A stretch of 64,000 nt of DNA, taken from the NCBI GenBank assembly GCA_030522415.1, contig CM060126.1, positions 10,049,352 through 10,113,351 on the forward strand. Direction: 5' to 3'. Source of the DNA: Channallabes apus. Taxonomy: Eukaryota > Chordata > Actinopteri > Siluriformes > Clariidae. The notes below the pieces were generated by a model, which was not told the origin of the DNA, made no database searches, and worked only from the letters and a program-made list of their open reading frames with translations. The translations under genes and the position numbers were made by a program. This document shows positions 1 to 12,020 of this stretch, piece by piece; within the stretch, counting starts at the first letter, position 1, and each line of letters opens with the position of its first letter.

Positions 1-1330
1 TGCTGCATAGGGAACTTCCTGCTATTCTACAGCACTCAAATGCATTCCTCTTTCACCTCCGCAACAAAACGAACCCAGCTTTATTTGAAACTACTTAAAC
101 CTTCATGACTCCTGCTGACGCGGCTCAAACGCCAGATGGGATCTAGTGCTCCGGTTTCACTGAGATCCGTCAGTGGGCTGATGAATTTAGAATTTTGAAG
201 TAGGTACTGTACAAACGTACAATAATATACTGCCAGCCCAGGAAGTGTGTCACCACCATCTTTTCTATAATTGCTACCGTCTTAATGCGGATCTTAAGTG
301 GATTTTATTTTAGCTCGGTGCTGTCGACTCCAACAGGATTTCAGGACACATGTACTGCATAGGCATGCACTGTTGGCGAATCATTACTGTTATATAATTA
401 ATATCATTAATATTCAGGGAAGCAATTCTTCTCCCTGATAAGAAAAAACGACACACCACTGAAATAGTGATTAACCAGGCTGGCTATTTAGGATTCAGTA
501 ATTAATATAGTGCTGACCTGTCAGTAACAAGCAATCATGCATAAAATGTTGTTGTTATTATTATTATTTAATAAAATGTGTATTTTTTTATGCGTATTTG
601 TTTCCTAATACATGCCATTTGGTGAATAAAATTATTCCCAGTCTACTTCCGTTATAACCTTAAATGCGCAGTGGAGAGTGATCTGAAAATGCCAACTAAA
701 GCATGACGAATCATTGTAAACCAAACAGTGTTGTGAGTGTTGTGGACTTTTCGAGGTAAATGATCTGCCAGTAGTGGCTGATGAAATCCAATGCTGGATA
801 AAACCAAGCTGTGCCTAGCTTTTCAAATAGCGAGTCAATAAACATATAGATACATCAGATTTCACAAACACATTGTGTGAGCACAAGCACAATGTGAGTT
901 TTTCGATCAACGTGCAGTTCCTCTATTACTCTCATCCACAGAATTTCGTGCAAATCACCCTGAACCACTTTTCATTTGTGTTCAGGTAACAGATATGGCT
1001 GGCAGTGGACAAACACATCACGGGCGGTCTCGAAGTCCTTATGATGTCAGGTCATCCAGGCAGGGAAGCAAACACATTCAATAACACAGCTTGCGAATAG
1101 GAAACTCAGACCGAACTCTCTCACTCTCATCACTGTCACCAGGGCCTAAGGAAGCACCTCACTTCATTTTAAGAAAGTTGAAGTTGTTATTCTGACATGT
1201 CTCCCCTGTCCGTTTGAATCAACTCACAGTTGACTTCCCAGACTAGCATTGCGACAGTGATGTCTGATTTGTGAATGAATATAAACCAGTATGACACTAG
1301 ACTTGTACAATAGTTTGTTTAGGGGTTTAA
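1..1330. other. gene-free AT-rich DNA
   Basis: No reading frame resembling a known protein and no structured RNA was seen. The stretch is AT-rich and looks like old intergenic DNA. One TACTGTA heptamer lies at 205-211. Confidence 0.6.
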
Positions 1331-1839
1331 GGACGCTTGCTATGCTAATAGGTTTTATTAGCCTATGACAATATAAACATATACTGTGCTGTATATACAC
1401 TACCGTTCAAAAGTTTGGGGTCACTTTCTAACTCCTTGATCGTTCTTGATTTTTGTTTCTTTCTACATTGTAAAGGAATGCTGGAGGCGTCCAAAAATGG
1501 ATTAATCTCCTTTGGACAGTTGATAATGAGATTATCTTTCTGCTCTGTAAAGACTTCATAACGCCTCTAATCTGAGGTGCTGTTAATTGGTCATTTTTCA
1601 GGCTGATAACTCTAAATGAACTTCTCGTCTGCGGCAGAGGTAGGTTTTGGTCTCGCCCTCCTGGGACGGCCTTCATGAAGAGCCAGTTTCATTATGGTGC
1701 TTGACGGATTTTGCAAATGCACTTGACATATATATATATATATGCTTATAGTCTATTAGCTATGTTTATAGTCTATAAGCCTATTAGCTTAGCAAGCATT
1801 ATATTGTCATAGGATAATAAAGCCTATTAGCAAGCATCC
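1331..1839. repeat. inverted repeat flanking a Tc1 fragment
   Basis: About 45 bases at 1331-1375 recur inverted at 1800-1839. Both arms contain 'cttgct..taatagg.tttatta..ctatgacaatata'. They enclose the Tc1 derivative at 1401-1728 and a short (TA)n run. The arms may be remains of a foldback element that took in the Tc1 copy. Confidence 0.6.
1401..1728 (-). mobile_element. internally deleted Tc1-type element (MITE-like)
   Basis: On the minus strand this encodes the second helix-turn-helix part of a Tc1 transposase (residues such as 'LTAPQIRGV' and 'LSTVQRRL', the latter a Tc1 signature). It then jumps directly to sequence like a Tc1 3' end ('acaatgtagaaa...aaaagtttggggtcac' in reverse orientation). 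The DDE catalytic domain is missing. The copy at 37690-37985 appears to carry the same junction, so this looks like a non-autonomous subfamily and not two chance deletions. Confidence 0.6.
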
Positions 1840-3750
1840 TACAGTATGTGTGTGTGTGTGTGTGTGTATATGTACTGTATAAACTTTGTTGGTTAGTTAT
1901 GGTCTACTTACATGGAGTTTAGTGTACTTGATAAATACACACATAAAAACATTTTAACACATTTTAATGCAGATAGATGGCACTGTCTCGGGATATCATG
2001 TTGTGGAAACCACTAGGATTTAAAACAAAGCGGTACTCACATGCTCATTGACCATGTCAGTAGAAGTGTTGTGAAGGCAGATTTATTTTGTGATCATTAG
2101 ATTTACTATCTAACATCAGCAGCACGATTCACAGTAATAACGTGCATCAGTGCAAATGCACAGTTTGTAATATGCCAACAGCCACTGAAGTGCGATATCA
2201 ACAAATAATGTGTTAAACTGCATGAAATAGTATTTTTTGAGTCTCTTTGAAATCAGTTACTGGGTTGTATGATAACCTGATAAGTTGTTCTGACTACCCC
2301 ATTACCATATTGAACATAACCAATGCATCCAGGGAACGTTCCATAATTGCTCCAGCAGTAAAAGTCTTTCCTGTTTTTTTCCTTGACTGACACAGAAGTA
2401 CCATGCGATGTTTATTATATACTGTAGTATATACAGTGACTGGGGCTGATCTGCCTAATCCGAAAATAAGGCATAAGGAGATCTGCAGTCTTTGGTGAGT
2501 CTAAGTTGGAGTATATTTGGGCCCATAGGGCTGTGGTAAGGGAAGTGAAGTGTATTTACAGACTAAGACAAGGGAGCGACACAGAGTGGTCTGGCCTTCA
2601 TTGGCTCTACTCACTGAGTGATATGCCTCTGCCACCTGAGGGAAGGATGGTGTTTGTGCAGTGAGAGTGATTGACAGAGTAAATGAAAGAACTGGTTGAG
2701 AAAGAGAAATCAGGAGAGTGACAGGGAATGAGCTAGAGAAGTAAAGTGGCAGATAAAAAATTTAAAGAGAATGAGAAAGACACACAAAAAAGAAAAGATG
2801 AAGTGAATGATTGTAGCAGCAGCCATGTATTCTCTGTTCAGACATTGTAAAGGCTGTGGGCTACGCCACCTTAATGCACAGGCTTACCTGGGGTGAAGAC
2901 GCAATGCCTCTGAATATCAGACGCCCACCTTGAGCCAAAAAAAAAAACAAAAAAACTTTTTTTGTAATTTGTGAAATTTTCTGTACATCACTTGATATTC
3001 ATGTTTGTGGCTGGTGATTTTAGCCCATGTAGGCACCATGACACAGCAGCCTGTCAGAATCGCTTTGACATGTGACATATTCAAATGCAAGTGACAGCTG
3101 AAGTTTGTGGTTAGCCACTATAGGTCTAAATGCTGGACATGAAAAAATTTGAGATTGATGCTTATATGAGAAAATGATCACAAGAGAAATGTTTCATGAT
3201 AAGGAATTATTAAACATTTCTAAAATTCACATTATACTTTCAAGCTTTTAATGAGAAGAAAGCTCATCAAGAAGCAGAGCAATAAATAGTGATGTCAACT
3301 AGAGACAGATATAAAGCTGTGTATGAGATTCATAGGCCAAAGAATAAGCTATTGATTTGATTATATGCTTTTATTATTATTGTTTCTATAGACAGGTTTC
3401 CTTATAGACATTCACCTTCCTTGGTTTTATAATCATCTGATCTCCTCTTTAACTTTATACACCGCTGTGTGTGTGTGTGTGTGTGTGGTATTATATAAAC
3501 GTATTCCTGCTTCTTCAGCAGTTTCTTTATTATTTTCATGTCATAACATGATCTTTTCATATTGTTTCAAAATAAGGTGTTATCACGATATAGTGTGAAA
3601 ATATCTTGAAATAACATGAAAAGATTGTATTATAATGAGAAAATAATAAAATAAGCTATCATATTATAATGTCAAAATATCATGTTATTTCAGGATAAAA
3701 TATTTTCTTGTTTCTACATGAAAAGTTTCATGTTAAAATGTGAAAAAGAG

Positions 3751-3784
<34 letters not shown>

Positions 3785-5209
3785 ACACATCCTGTTATAA
3801 GAACAACCTTTTCATGCAAAAACATTTTTATTATTCTTCCATGGCATTAATGTGCTTATATATTTTTAAAAAATTATTAGACTGATAAGTTCATTACTCT
3901 GTGGACGAATGCACCCTACTGTATTAGGCCACACATTTTTATTGTGAGACGGTATTGGGCGGGGCTACAAAACCTTTTAACATTGGGGTCTAACAGCAGG
4001 TTAATGTGGCACTGAATGTAGACTTGTGTTTCTGACAGAATTGAAACTCTTAATGAAAATGAGGGGAAAAAAATATTGTGTATAACACATGCAATTAGTT
4101 CAGTGTTTGCAAGTTCACACTTCATGAAAGTTAGCTGAAAGTTCAGTTTACACATATTCAAATTTAATAGCTCAGGTACATAGTTTATAGTCCTAAAAAA
4201 TTAACTACTGTAGTTCACGTTTATTCCTTCTTTTTTGTAGCAAACTGTACTGCGCAGGGAAAAAAGCATATTTCTTTAAGTAGTATCTTCTTCTTTCATT
4301 ATATCCAAACCCACTTGCACTGGCCAAACTGGCAAATGCATTCATACAGTAAATACTGTACATACATACGTACATACCATGCTGGAAGTACTGTAGCTTT
4401 GTTTTTAGTGCACTCAGACCTGCCAGAGACAGCTGATTATTTCCAGCACATACTGTACAGCACATGTGTGATCAGTCAAAATATCTGATCAATATTTACT
4501 TCTGTATTCTGGCTGCAATGATTTCTTGTCAGTTTGATACTGCAACCAACGTTAATAGCACTTCACAAAGATAGTTTTTTTCCCTATCTTTGCTAAACAA
4601 AACAGCTACAAACAACTGCCAACGTGTCATGAGCAGGCAGAATAATGATAATATAATCCATTCACATCAAAGCGCCTCTTTGCATAAACACTTACAGCAT
4701 GTTACGTTTACACACATACACACGATGCACTTTCAGAGGGTGAATAGTAATTTATTTTACCATTTTAAGCGATGTGTTGAAAAACACAGGAATTATAGTT
4801 AATTAAATAATAATAATAATAATAATAAATAAGTAAAAAAACAATTTTTTTAATTCTGAATCACTCTCTCATCCCTTTCAATTATTTTATTCCCCAGATT
4901 TGCATTTCAACTACAACTTAATGTGGCTATGTTCTCCTTAACTTGCTTAAGAAACAAAGCACAACTACCTGTAAGCACCAGTTTCTGATGAACTCGATGA
5001 CAATGACTGATTAGATGGAATTTAGGCACACGGTCTTGATTCCAAAATTTCAAATGAAAAAAGCCAAACGTCTCAGAAACAAGCCCCAAGTTTGTTCACC
5101 CACCCAAACCACAATCTAAATCGAAACCTCCCAATGAGGCACAAAACTGCCCAAACTGGCAACACCGTAGTGAGGATACAGATTCTATTAAATTTGAATA
5201 TGATCAATA
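1840..5209. other. gene-free DNA with microsatellites
   Basis: No gene is seen. There are (GT)n runs near 1845-1867 and 3466-3487, a (TTA)n run at 3750-3785, and short A-rich runs near 2938-2957 and 4805-4830. TACAGTA/TACTGTA heptamers are frequent, for example 1840, 1873, 2419, 3918, 4204, 4345, 4353, 4389 and 4450 (approximate). Small ORFs here have no recognisable similarity. Confidence 0.5.
3750..3785. repeat. (TTA)n microsatellite
   Basis: An uninterrupted trinucleotide run of roughly eleven units. The short tyrosine-run ORF over it is only the translated repeat. Confidence 0.9.
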
Positions 5210-6055
5210 TTAGAAATTTAAGTCCAATGCCAATTAATGTTCAGCGATCAGATTTTCAGTCTAGGTTGAAAATCTATTTATTTAGACAAGCCTTTTGTAA
5301 ATAGATTCGTCTTAGGTAAAGGTGCACATCTGGAGGACTGATGGACATAGAGTATTATGGTGGTATGTTTGGATGCTGTCTTCCCCCACTCTCACTAAAT
5401 ATTCAGGTTTGCTGACAGCATAACTAAAAGGGAGAGCCAGAAGGAAACATAAACATAAGGGGTCCCTGGGATGTAAAGTCAGTTCACTGTCATAGCTAGT
5501 CCTGCTGGAATCCCTGCTTGCACTCTGCACTAAATATACATTGACCTTATACATTATGTGCCAGTGACCATACATACCTGTCCTCTCTCTCAGCCGGAGC
5601 TACACATGGCTACCTCTGGATCTGTCTGATTTATCTCGGTGCCGCATTTCCAGTTGGAGATCTTGTCACTTGGAGGCCTTGTATGCTCTGCTTGGGATGT
5701 ATGTGGTGACTTGACCATGAAGATGGTCTTGGACTCGGGTGATGCAGACAGCTGTTCTCTGATGACTGCAGTCGCTCAATAGTTCACGCCTGAAATTCCA
5801 TAAGCAGTTTAGTACCAGAGCCTGTTAACTGTTAACACTTTTCCTCTTATACTGAACTTCTAGCTTTCTAACACACGGTATGATGGCAAAAGCTTCCACT
5901 TGCTCATCAGTGATCAGTGATAATTTTGATTTATACTGTACATATTTCCTCACTCATTTAAAACTCTTTTTTTTATTTTGTAAGGCTGCATTGCTACAAT
6001 GACCATTGTTGAAAGCACTATATAAATAAAACTGAATAGAATAGAATTGAACAAA
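5210..6055 (+). mobile_element. 3' end of an old LINE (RT C-terminus plus 3' UTR)
   Basis: The 5' part encodes 'FQSRLKIYLFRQAF', typical of the C-terminus of LINE reverse transcriptases in fish, ending with a stop near 5304. The rest resembles a LINE 3' UTR. It ends in the familiar pattern 'ctgcattg.tacaatg.ccattgttgaaagcactatataaataaaa' followed by degenerate GAATAGAATAGAATTGA repeats near 6030-6052. Part of it (about 5405-5470) recurs at 23360-23405. I assign an I/Nimb-like LINE from general resemblance; the clade is uncertain. Confidence 0.55.
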
Positions 6056-6851
6056 GCCTTTGCTGCTCACGCTCATGACACCCTCCTTCTTTACTTTAAT
6101 GAACCCCTGCTCTTTTAGTGCATTCATGCACAACACTTGTAATCAGTGATATTTTTTACAAGATTTACTGTAAGGATCTAACAGGCTTGGAGAACACTTG
6201 CAGAGCGATTTTCTGAACATAAAATAACACAGTATTCAAGTTCTTAATCTCCAATTCATTTGACAGGTTTTCAATAGGTTACAAAATTGAGAGTGAACTA
6301 GTCATTGCAAGGAATCGATTTTGTGTTTACACAAACTAATACCAATCTCGTTTTCTAAATACGTCATAAAAAAAAGAATGGAAGTTTCTCCATTTGGATC
6401 AGTCATCAAAATAATTTTTTATTATAAATCCCATGACTGAAATGTTGTCCCTGTTGGACCCTTGAGCAAGGCCCTCAACTGCTCACATGTATAATGAAAT
6501 ACAAATGTATTTGTATACAGCAAATGTCCAAGTCCTACTTGACTTGTGTAATGTGCTCAAAGATATTCCAACAGAAATCAGCTGCAGTCCTCTCTTTATT
6601 TTTTTTTTACTCTGCATATGCAGACAGGCAGTCCCACTACATACAATAAATAAGAAGCAGGCCAGCCAAATGGCTCATATTTCCCTAGTGCATGTACAGA
6701 TTGCTTAAACAGATTCCATTTCCAGCCTAAAACAAATGAGAGGGCATTAGTGCGTCTTAATTGCAGCTCTACATTATGTTCATTGTAGTTTGTTCAGAAC
6801 ACCAAGTTGCCAAGTGGGCAAAAAAAAATTAACTGGCAGAGCAAAAAAGAC
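6056..6851. other. gene-free DNA with a SINE/LINE tail scrap
   Basis: No gene. Around 6450-6485 the string 'cccttgagcaaggccctcaactgctc' resembles the common 3' segment of fish SINE/L2-type repeats and also occurs, diverged, near 31775-31815. Confidence 0.4.
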
Positions 6852-7244
6852 TCAAATTCAAATTCAAATTTTATTAGTCACATACACAATCATACACAGT
6901 ATAATATGCAGTGAAATGCTTTTATACGACCGCCAGTGACCTTAAAAAAAAAAAAAAAAAAAAGAAAATAAGAAAATAAAATCTTGTACGTAAAATAAAT
7001 AATCAATAAAAAGGAAATACTAAAGAAATAATTTTAACTAGTAAAATTTGTCAAATTAACTGTGCATAAGGGCATAATAAAATATTGCAAAAAATTTAGA
7101 AATATGGTATTAAAGTGTCAGTGGTTGTGCAAATATGCCTGAAAGGTGACATGTGCAATTGTCCAGATGTATGAGTATTTAGTGCAAGTGTGTATGAATG
7201 TGTCCATGATTGTCCAGTCAGTGTTGTGAGCTTAAAAGATGTTA

Positions 7245-9992
7245 TTAGTCCTGTGTGGAGGTGTGATTGAGAGACCTTATCGCCTGCGGGAAGAAGCTCC
7301 TCCTCAGTCTCTCTGTGTTGGCCTTTAGGGAGCGGAATCTCTTCCCAGACCGCAACAAAGAGAACAGTCCATTACTGGGGTGACTGAGGTCCTTCATGAT
7401 CTTCCTGGCCTTAGTCCAGCACCGCTTGCTGTAGATGGAGTGCAGGTCAGGGAGCTCAGTGCGGATGATGCGCTCGGCTGATCGCACCACCCTCTGTAGA
7501 GCTCGTCTGTCCTGCATGGTGCTGTTCCCGAACCAGGTCGTGATGTTTCCCGTCAGGATGCTCTCTATGGTGCAGGAGTAGAAGTTCCTGAGCACCTTGG
7601 AGGGCAGTCTAAAGTCTCTCAAGCGTCTGAGGTGGTAGAGACGCTGCCGGGCTTTTTTCACCACGGTGTTGATGTGACAGGACCATGATAGGTCCTGCGT
7701 GATGTGAACACCGAGGTATCTGAAGCTGTCCACTCTCTCCACTGGGCTCCTGTTGATGACGGGGGTCTGGTAGTTCCTCTCCTGCTTTGTACTGAAGTCC
7801 ACTATCAGCTCCTTTGTCTTACTGACGTTCAGGAGGAGATTGTTCCTCTGGCACCAGTTCTCCAGATTTCCAATCTCCTCTAGGTAGTCCGACTCATCAT
7901 TGTTGGTGATCAGTCCGACCACGACGATGTCGTCAGCAAACTTGATGATGGAGGTGGAGTTGGTAGTGGCCACGCAGTCGTGGGTGTACAAAGAGTACAG
8001 CAGGGGGCTCAGAACACAACCCTGGGGGGCTCCAGTGCTGAGAGTGAGTGTGGCTGAGACATGTCCGCCCATCCTTACTGCCTGTGGTCTGCCAGTCAGA
8101 AAATTGGAGATCCACTGACATATAGATGAGCTCAGTCCCAGGTGCTCCAGCTTGGTGGTGAGTGTGGAAGGAATTATTGTGTTAAAAGCAGAGCTGTAGT
8201 CGATGAAGAGCATTTTAACATAATTCCCTTTCCTAGTGTCCAGGTGAGTGAGTGATGTGTGGAGGAGATGAGAGATTGCATCGTCTGTGGAGCGGTTCTG
8301 ACGGTATGCAAACTGTAGTGGGTCCAGTGTGTCGGGTAGTGAAGAAATGATGAAGTCTCTGATAAGGCGTTCAAAGCACTTCATCACTACTGAGGTGAGA
8401 GCTACAGGGCGATAGTCATTGAGAGAAGCAGGATGTGGTTTCTTTGGAACAGGAACAATAATGGACTCTTTGAAGCATGTGGGGATCACCGACTGAGATA
8501 AAGAGATGTTGAATATCTCAGTGAACACAGGTGCTAGCTGGTCTGCGCAGGCTCTGAGAATACGACCTGAGATGCCGTCTGGTCCTGCTGCTTTCCTGGT
8601 GTTCACTCTCTTGAAGGCTCTCCTCACGTCGTGCTCGGAGATGATGAGCGCGTTCCCGGTGCTGACTGTGTCTTCCTGTCTGCAGCCGTTAGCGCTGCTA
8701 GCATTAGCGCCGTTAGCATTAGCGCCGTTAGCATTAGCATTGCTAGCGTCTTTAGCTGCAGCCTCGAAGCGAGCGTAAAATGTGTTCAGCTCGTCTGCCA
8801 GAGTCGCGTCCGCGTTCGTCATACCGGATGTTGGTGCTTTATAGTCCGTTATTGTTCTCAGTCCCTGCCACAGGTTCCTAGAGTCACTCTGTTGAAGCTG
8901 TGACTCTAGTTTTCTCCCGTAGCGCTGCTTCGCCTCTTTCACCGCCTTCCGGACGTTATATGACGCAGCCTTGTACGGTTCCATGTCCCCCGATGCAAGT
9001 CCCGTGTTGTAGGCAGCTGTGCGAGATCTCAGAGCGTCGCAGATGGTTTTATCCACCCACGGCTTCTGGTTGGGAAACGTTCTGATAGTCTTTTTCTCTA
9101 CCGTATCGTCTGTCAGCTTTTCAATAAATCCCACAACCGCTTCCGTAAACACGCTGACGTCATCATCGGAGCTGTTTCTAAACATGTCCCAGTCTGCGTC
9201 ATCGAGTGCGTCCTGTAACGCGGCCACCGATTGGTCCGTCCAGCGCGCGACCTCCCTCAGGACCGGAACTTCCTGTTTCAGCCTTTGTTTATATTTTGGC
9301 ATGAGGAAAATGGCGGCGTGGTCGGATTTACCAAACGCTGGACGAGATTGTGCCTTGTAACCGTCTTTGACCGTGGTATAACAATGGTCCAGTGTCCTTT
9401 CGCCCCTGGTGGGGCAGGTGATGTGCTGATAAAAGTTCGGCGCTGCGCGTTTGAGGTTGGCACTATTAAAATCCCCCGCCACAATGAGCGCAGCGTCCCG
9501 GTGTTGTGTCTGGTGCTGTGTGAGCGCCTCATGCAGCTCGCATAAGGCAGTTTCAGTGTCCGCTTGTGGAGGTATGTAAACGGCGCTGATTATGACCGAT
9601 GTGAACTCCCGTGGAAGATAAAATGGACGACACATGATGGACAGTAGTTCCAGGTTTGGTGTGCAGGAGCGTGTAAGAGGAACAACGCTCGCGCTGTTGC
9701 ACCAGCTGTTGTTCACCATTAAGCACACGCCGCCTCCCCTTGACTTCCCCGAGTCCCGCGTCCTGTCCATGCGGTGAACCGAGAAGAACTCGGCCGGCTG
9801 TATGGCGTGGTCTGGCACCGCTGGGTTCAGCCATGTCTCGGTGAAGCAGAGGAGATTGCAGTCCCGAATGTCTCTCTGGAACTTTATCCTGGCCCTGAGG
9901 TCATCCAGTTTGTTCTCCAGTGACTGGACGTTGGCGAGCAGGATGCTAGGCAGAGGTGTGCGGTGTGCACGGGCTCGGAGCCGGTTCCTCAC
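7245..9992 (-). CDS. LINE ORF2: endonuclease-reverse transcriptase
   Basis: The 915-codon frame has no internal stop. The N-terminal third is an apurinic-type endonuclease: 'LLANVQSLENK' near residue 18, 'CFTETWL' near 50, 'GDFN' near 171 and the catalytic 'SDH' near 221. A low-complexity Asn/Ala/Gly stretch ('NANGANANGAN') near residue 425 comes from a short DNA repeat. The RT domain follows, with 'AGPDGI' near 467, 'GAPQGCVLSPLL' near 655 and the active-site 'FADD' near 685, then a C-terminal tail. This protein nicks the target and reverse-transcribes the element RNA at the nick. The listed start is a GTG; the frame stays open upstream to about 10100, so the real start is unknown and no separate ORF1 protein was recognised. 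With all key motifs present the copy could be active. Confidence 0.88.
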   Translation of the reverse strand: MRNRLRARAHRTPLPSILLANVQSLENKLDDLRARIKFQRDIRDCNLLCFTETWLNPAVPDHAIQPAEFFSVHRMDRTRDSGKSRGGGVCLMVNNSWCNSASVVPLTRSCTPNLELLSIMCRPFYLPREFTSVIISAVYIPPQADTETALCELHEALTQHQTQHRDAALIVAGDFNSANLKRAAPNFYQHITCPTRGERTLDHCYTTVKDGYKAQSRPAFGKSDHAAIFLMPKYKQRLKQEVPVLREVARWTDQSVAALQDALDDADWDMFRNSSDDDVSVFTEAVVGFIEKLTDDTVEKKTIRTFPNQKPWVDKTICDALRSRTAAYNTGLASGDMEPYKAASYNVRKAVKEAKQRYGRKLESQLQQSDSRNLWQGLRTITDYKAPTSGMTNADATLADELNTFYARFEAAAKDASNANANGANANGANASSANGCRQEDTVSTGNALIISEHDVRRAFKRVNTRKAAGPDGISGRILRACADQLAPVFTEIFNISLSQSVIPTCFKESIIVPVPKKPHPASLNDYRPVALTSVVMKCFERLIRDFIISSLPDTLDPLQFAYRQNRSTDDAISHLLHTSLTHLDTRKGNYVKMLFIDYSSAFNTIIPSTLTTKLEHLGLSSSICQWISNFLTGRPQAVRMGGHVSATLTLSTGAPQGCVLSPLLYSLYTHDCVATTNSTSIIKFADDIVVVGLITNNDESDYLEEIGNLENWCQRNNLLLNVSKTKELIVDFSTKQERNYQTPVINRSPVERVDSFRYLGVHITQDLSWSCHINTVVKKARQRLYHLRRLRDFRLPSKVLRNFYSCTIESILTGNITTWFGNSTMQDRRALQRVVRSAERIIRTELPDLHSIYSKRCWTKARKIMKDLSHPSNGLFSLLRSGKRFRSLKANTERLRRSFFPQAIRSLNHTSTQD

Positions 9993-10253
9993 GCCAGCTC
10001 GTTTCCCTCGGGTTCGTCGCTTCGCGTCGCGTCCATTGTTCTCCCTCAGGATCTCACTCGGCCAGCTCGGATCCGGAGTTAAAACCGTCGAATTGTGAGT
10101 ACATTGTATACCAATAGAAACAAGAGTGTCTCTATCATACCTAATGTACTCAATGGTGGTGATTTTGCCGATTTTAAAACACTGAAAGCTAACTTAAAAA
10201 ACAAAAACAAAGAAAAGGTGGTCGGAGCAGTCGTGACGGCAGCCGACCTCACC

Positions 10254-10266
10254 GGCGCCATCTTGG
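10254..10266 (-). promoter_or_regulatory. YY1-like motif at the LINE 5' end
   Basis: On the minus strand the element begins CCAAGATGGCGCC, close to the YY1 consensus (AAnATGGCGGC). Mammalian L1 also has a YY1 site at its very 5' end, where it directs transcription to start at position +1. The deleted copy keeps the motif at 44760-44772. Function is inferred only. The ATG inside it opens a 60-codon upstream ORF present in both copies. Confidence 0.5.
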
Positions 10267-11040
10267 AATCCCCACAATGTGCAATTAGCCCCTTTCAGAT
10301 AATTTTGAAATAATAATGTCTGTTTAAGCACAGTTTATCTGTAATCTAGAACTGTTGGCCTAGTGTTAATGCAAAAAAATTATTAGTTAGTTAGAGCCGG
10401 GGTGGACGTGTGCAGGGCATTGTAATCAAGCTGTTCGTGGCATAGAGTGAGAGGAATAACCAGGGATAAAGAGAGAGGATGTCTGTGTTTGTGAGGTTGG
10501 CTACTGTATACAGGTATGTACAAGCTAGAAGAAAGAGAGAGAGCGATAGAGAGATAGAGAGAGAGAGAGAGAGATCTACACTAAAATAAACAACTGCACC
10601 TCTGATCATTAATGCGATTATCCAGCAACCAGCTGAGTAATGCACACAGTAATTTAGATATAAGTCAAGGGCTGATAAAGTTCACATCCAGCTTCAGCAT
10701 ATGGAAAAATATGATTTCAGTGTGAGACAGGTTTGGTTATTTCAGAGACCTGCTGACCTCACATAGGTGCGAGAAAGAAAAACACCTGTGAGCTGTTAGT
10801 GGAAACTGTCAAAGCCAGACTAATTCAAGTTGGCAGGAAGGTTATTGTAACGTAAATACCCACTATTCACAACAGCGGTGAGTATAAAAGCAGCTCTAAA
10901 TGCACAAACAACACTCCAAACCTTGAGGAAGATGGACTACAACAACAGGAGACAACTTGAGTATCTACTCTGAAAATCTCACCAAGAAACTGGACAGCTG
11001 AAGAGGGGAAAAACATTCTGATATTTTTGCATGGATGAGA
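10267..11040. other. gene-free DNA with a (GA)n run
   Basis: No gene. An imperfect GA/GATA microsatellite lies at about 10530-10575. No further structure was seen. Confidence 0.5.
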
Positions 11041-11205
11041 AGGTTTGCTTGTTGAACGCACCAGTGGTGTGGCTGATCTCTTGACATGATCTTGTATAGT
11101 AGCCTATTGGTTTTCATTCTGCAGATGTGGCCAAACCATGGGAGTCTGCGTGTCCGGATTTGGTCTTCAACTGCCGGTTGTCGCACCAGATTGGAATTGT
11201 GTCTT
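11041..11205 (-). pseudogene. scrap of a LINE reverse transcriptase C-terminus
   Basis: The minus strand encodes 'RRLPWFGHICRMKTNRL', the 'RRLxWxGHxxRM' motif found near the C-terminus of many LINE reverse transcriptases. Only about 50 codons are recognisable. The family differs from the LINE at 6852-10266. Confidence 0.55.
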
Positions 11206-11255
11206 TTCCAGTAAAGATACAGTATGACTAGTATCTGGTGAAGGTGGCCTTGGAG

Positions 11256-11815
11256 CAGTGGCGGTTCTACACTGAATTGCGCCCTGGGCGAGACTCCCTC
11301 CCGGCGCCCCATACCCCCCCCAAATTAAGATACAAAACTGCACATTTTGTACACACCACACGTTTTTATTAAACTACTCATAACTTAAATAAATATACTG
11401 TGTACAAACACATATTTAATAAATATAGAAATATAGAATTAATATAGAACAAATCACACTACAGAAAAATAACTTTTTTACTTCACTGCAGAACAGAAAC
11501 CACAAACTGAAACTAAAATCTGACTTTTCTGGCCTTTCTAGATGCAAAGTCATCAATAATGGCATCATATGAGATCTGCTCCCCTATTGCATGATTTATG
11601 CTTATGACAGCAAGGCCAGTGAGCCGTTCCTGAGACATGGTTGACCTCAGGTATATCTTGATTAACCTGAGTTTGGAAAAGCTCCTCTCTGCTTGAGCTA
11701 CAGTCACTGGCAATGTAAGTGCAATCCTGAGAGCAGTCCAAAAGTTGGGGTAGATCTCAGATAGAGCCTTATCGTGCATAAAAGTGATAAGCTCAAAGAG
11801 GCTCATGGTTTTTGA
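11256..11815 (-). mobile_element. 3' fragment of a hAT transposon
   Basis: Codons from about 11806 down to 11513 encode the hAT C-terminal dimerisation region: 'ALTLPVTVAQAERSFSKLRLIKIYL', then 'LTGLAVISINHAIGEQ'. This is typical of hAT transposases related to vertebrate ZMYM-type genes. The low-coordinate end, 'cagtggcggttctac' at about 11256, looks like the terminal repeat. The rest of the transposase, including the catalytic core, is absent, so this is a 5'-truncated, non-functional copy. Confidence 0.7.
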
Positions 11816-12020
11816 TGGCAGTCATTAGACACTTTATTAATCTAATATAATCTAATCTAAGGGAGGAACAATTAGCTCCTTGGTTCATTTACTGCCTCAA
11901 ATTATATGCTTTGTCACGTAACAGAGTTTTATAGCAAATGGAAAATGTATTTTAAACTATCTACACATATGTAAATTAAACTGGCTATTTACAGTATACT
12001 GTAAATATATTGTAAATATA

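Larger units (their letters stand above)
6852..10266 (-). mobile_element. near full-length non-LTR retrotransposon (CR1/L2/Rex1-like LINE)
   Basis: The element reads on the minus strand, from a 5' end with CAAGATGGCGCC near 10266 to a 3' end at 6852 with short tandem TTTGAA units, typical of CR1/L2-group LINEs, which end in microsatellites and not poly(A). It carries one long endonuclease-RT frame. A second copy at 44222-44772 shares both ends and so confirms the boundaries. I could not find a target-site duplication. No TACAGTA heptamer occurs inside, in contrast to the flanks, which fits a recent insertion. The exact clade is not settled by eye. Confidence 0.85.

Noticed and set aside
7900..10098. 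Plus-strand ORFs of 70-113 codons across the LINE
   Set aside because: Shadows of the minus-strand endonuclease-RT gene.
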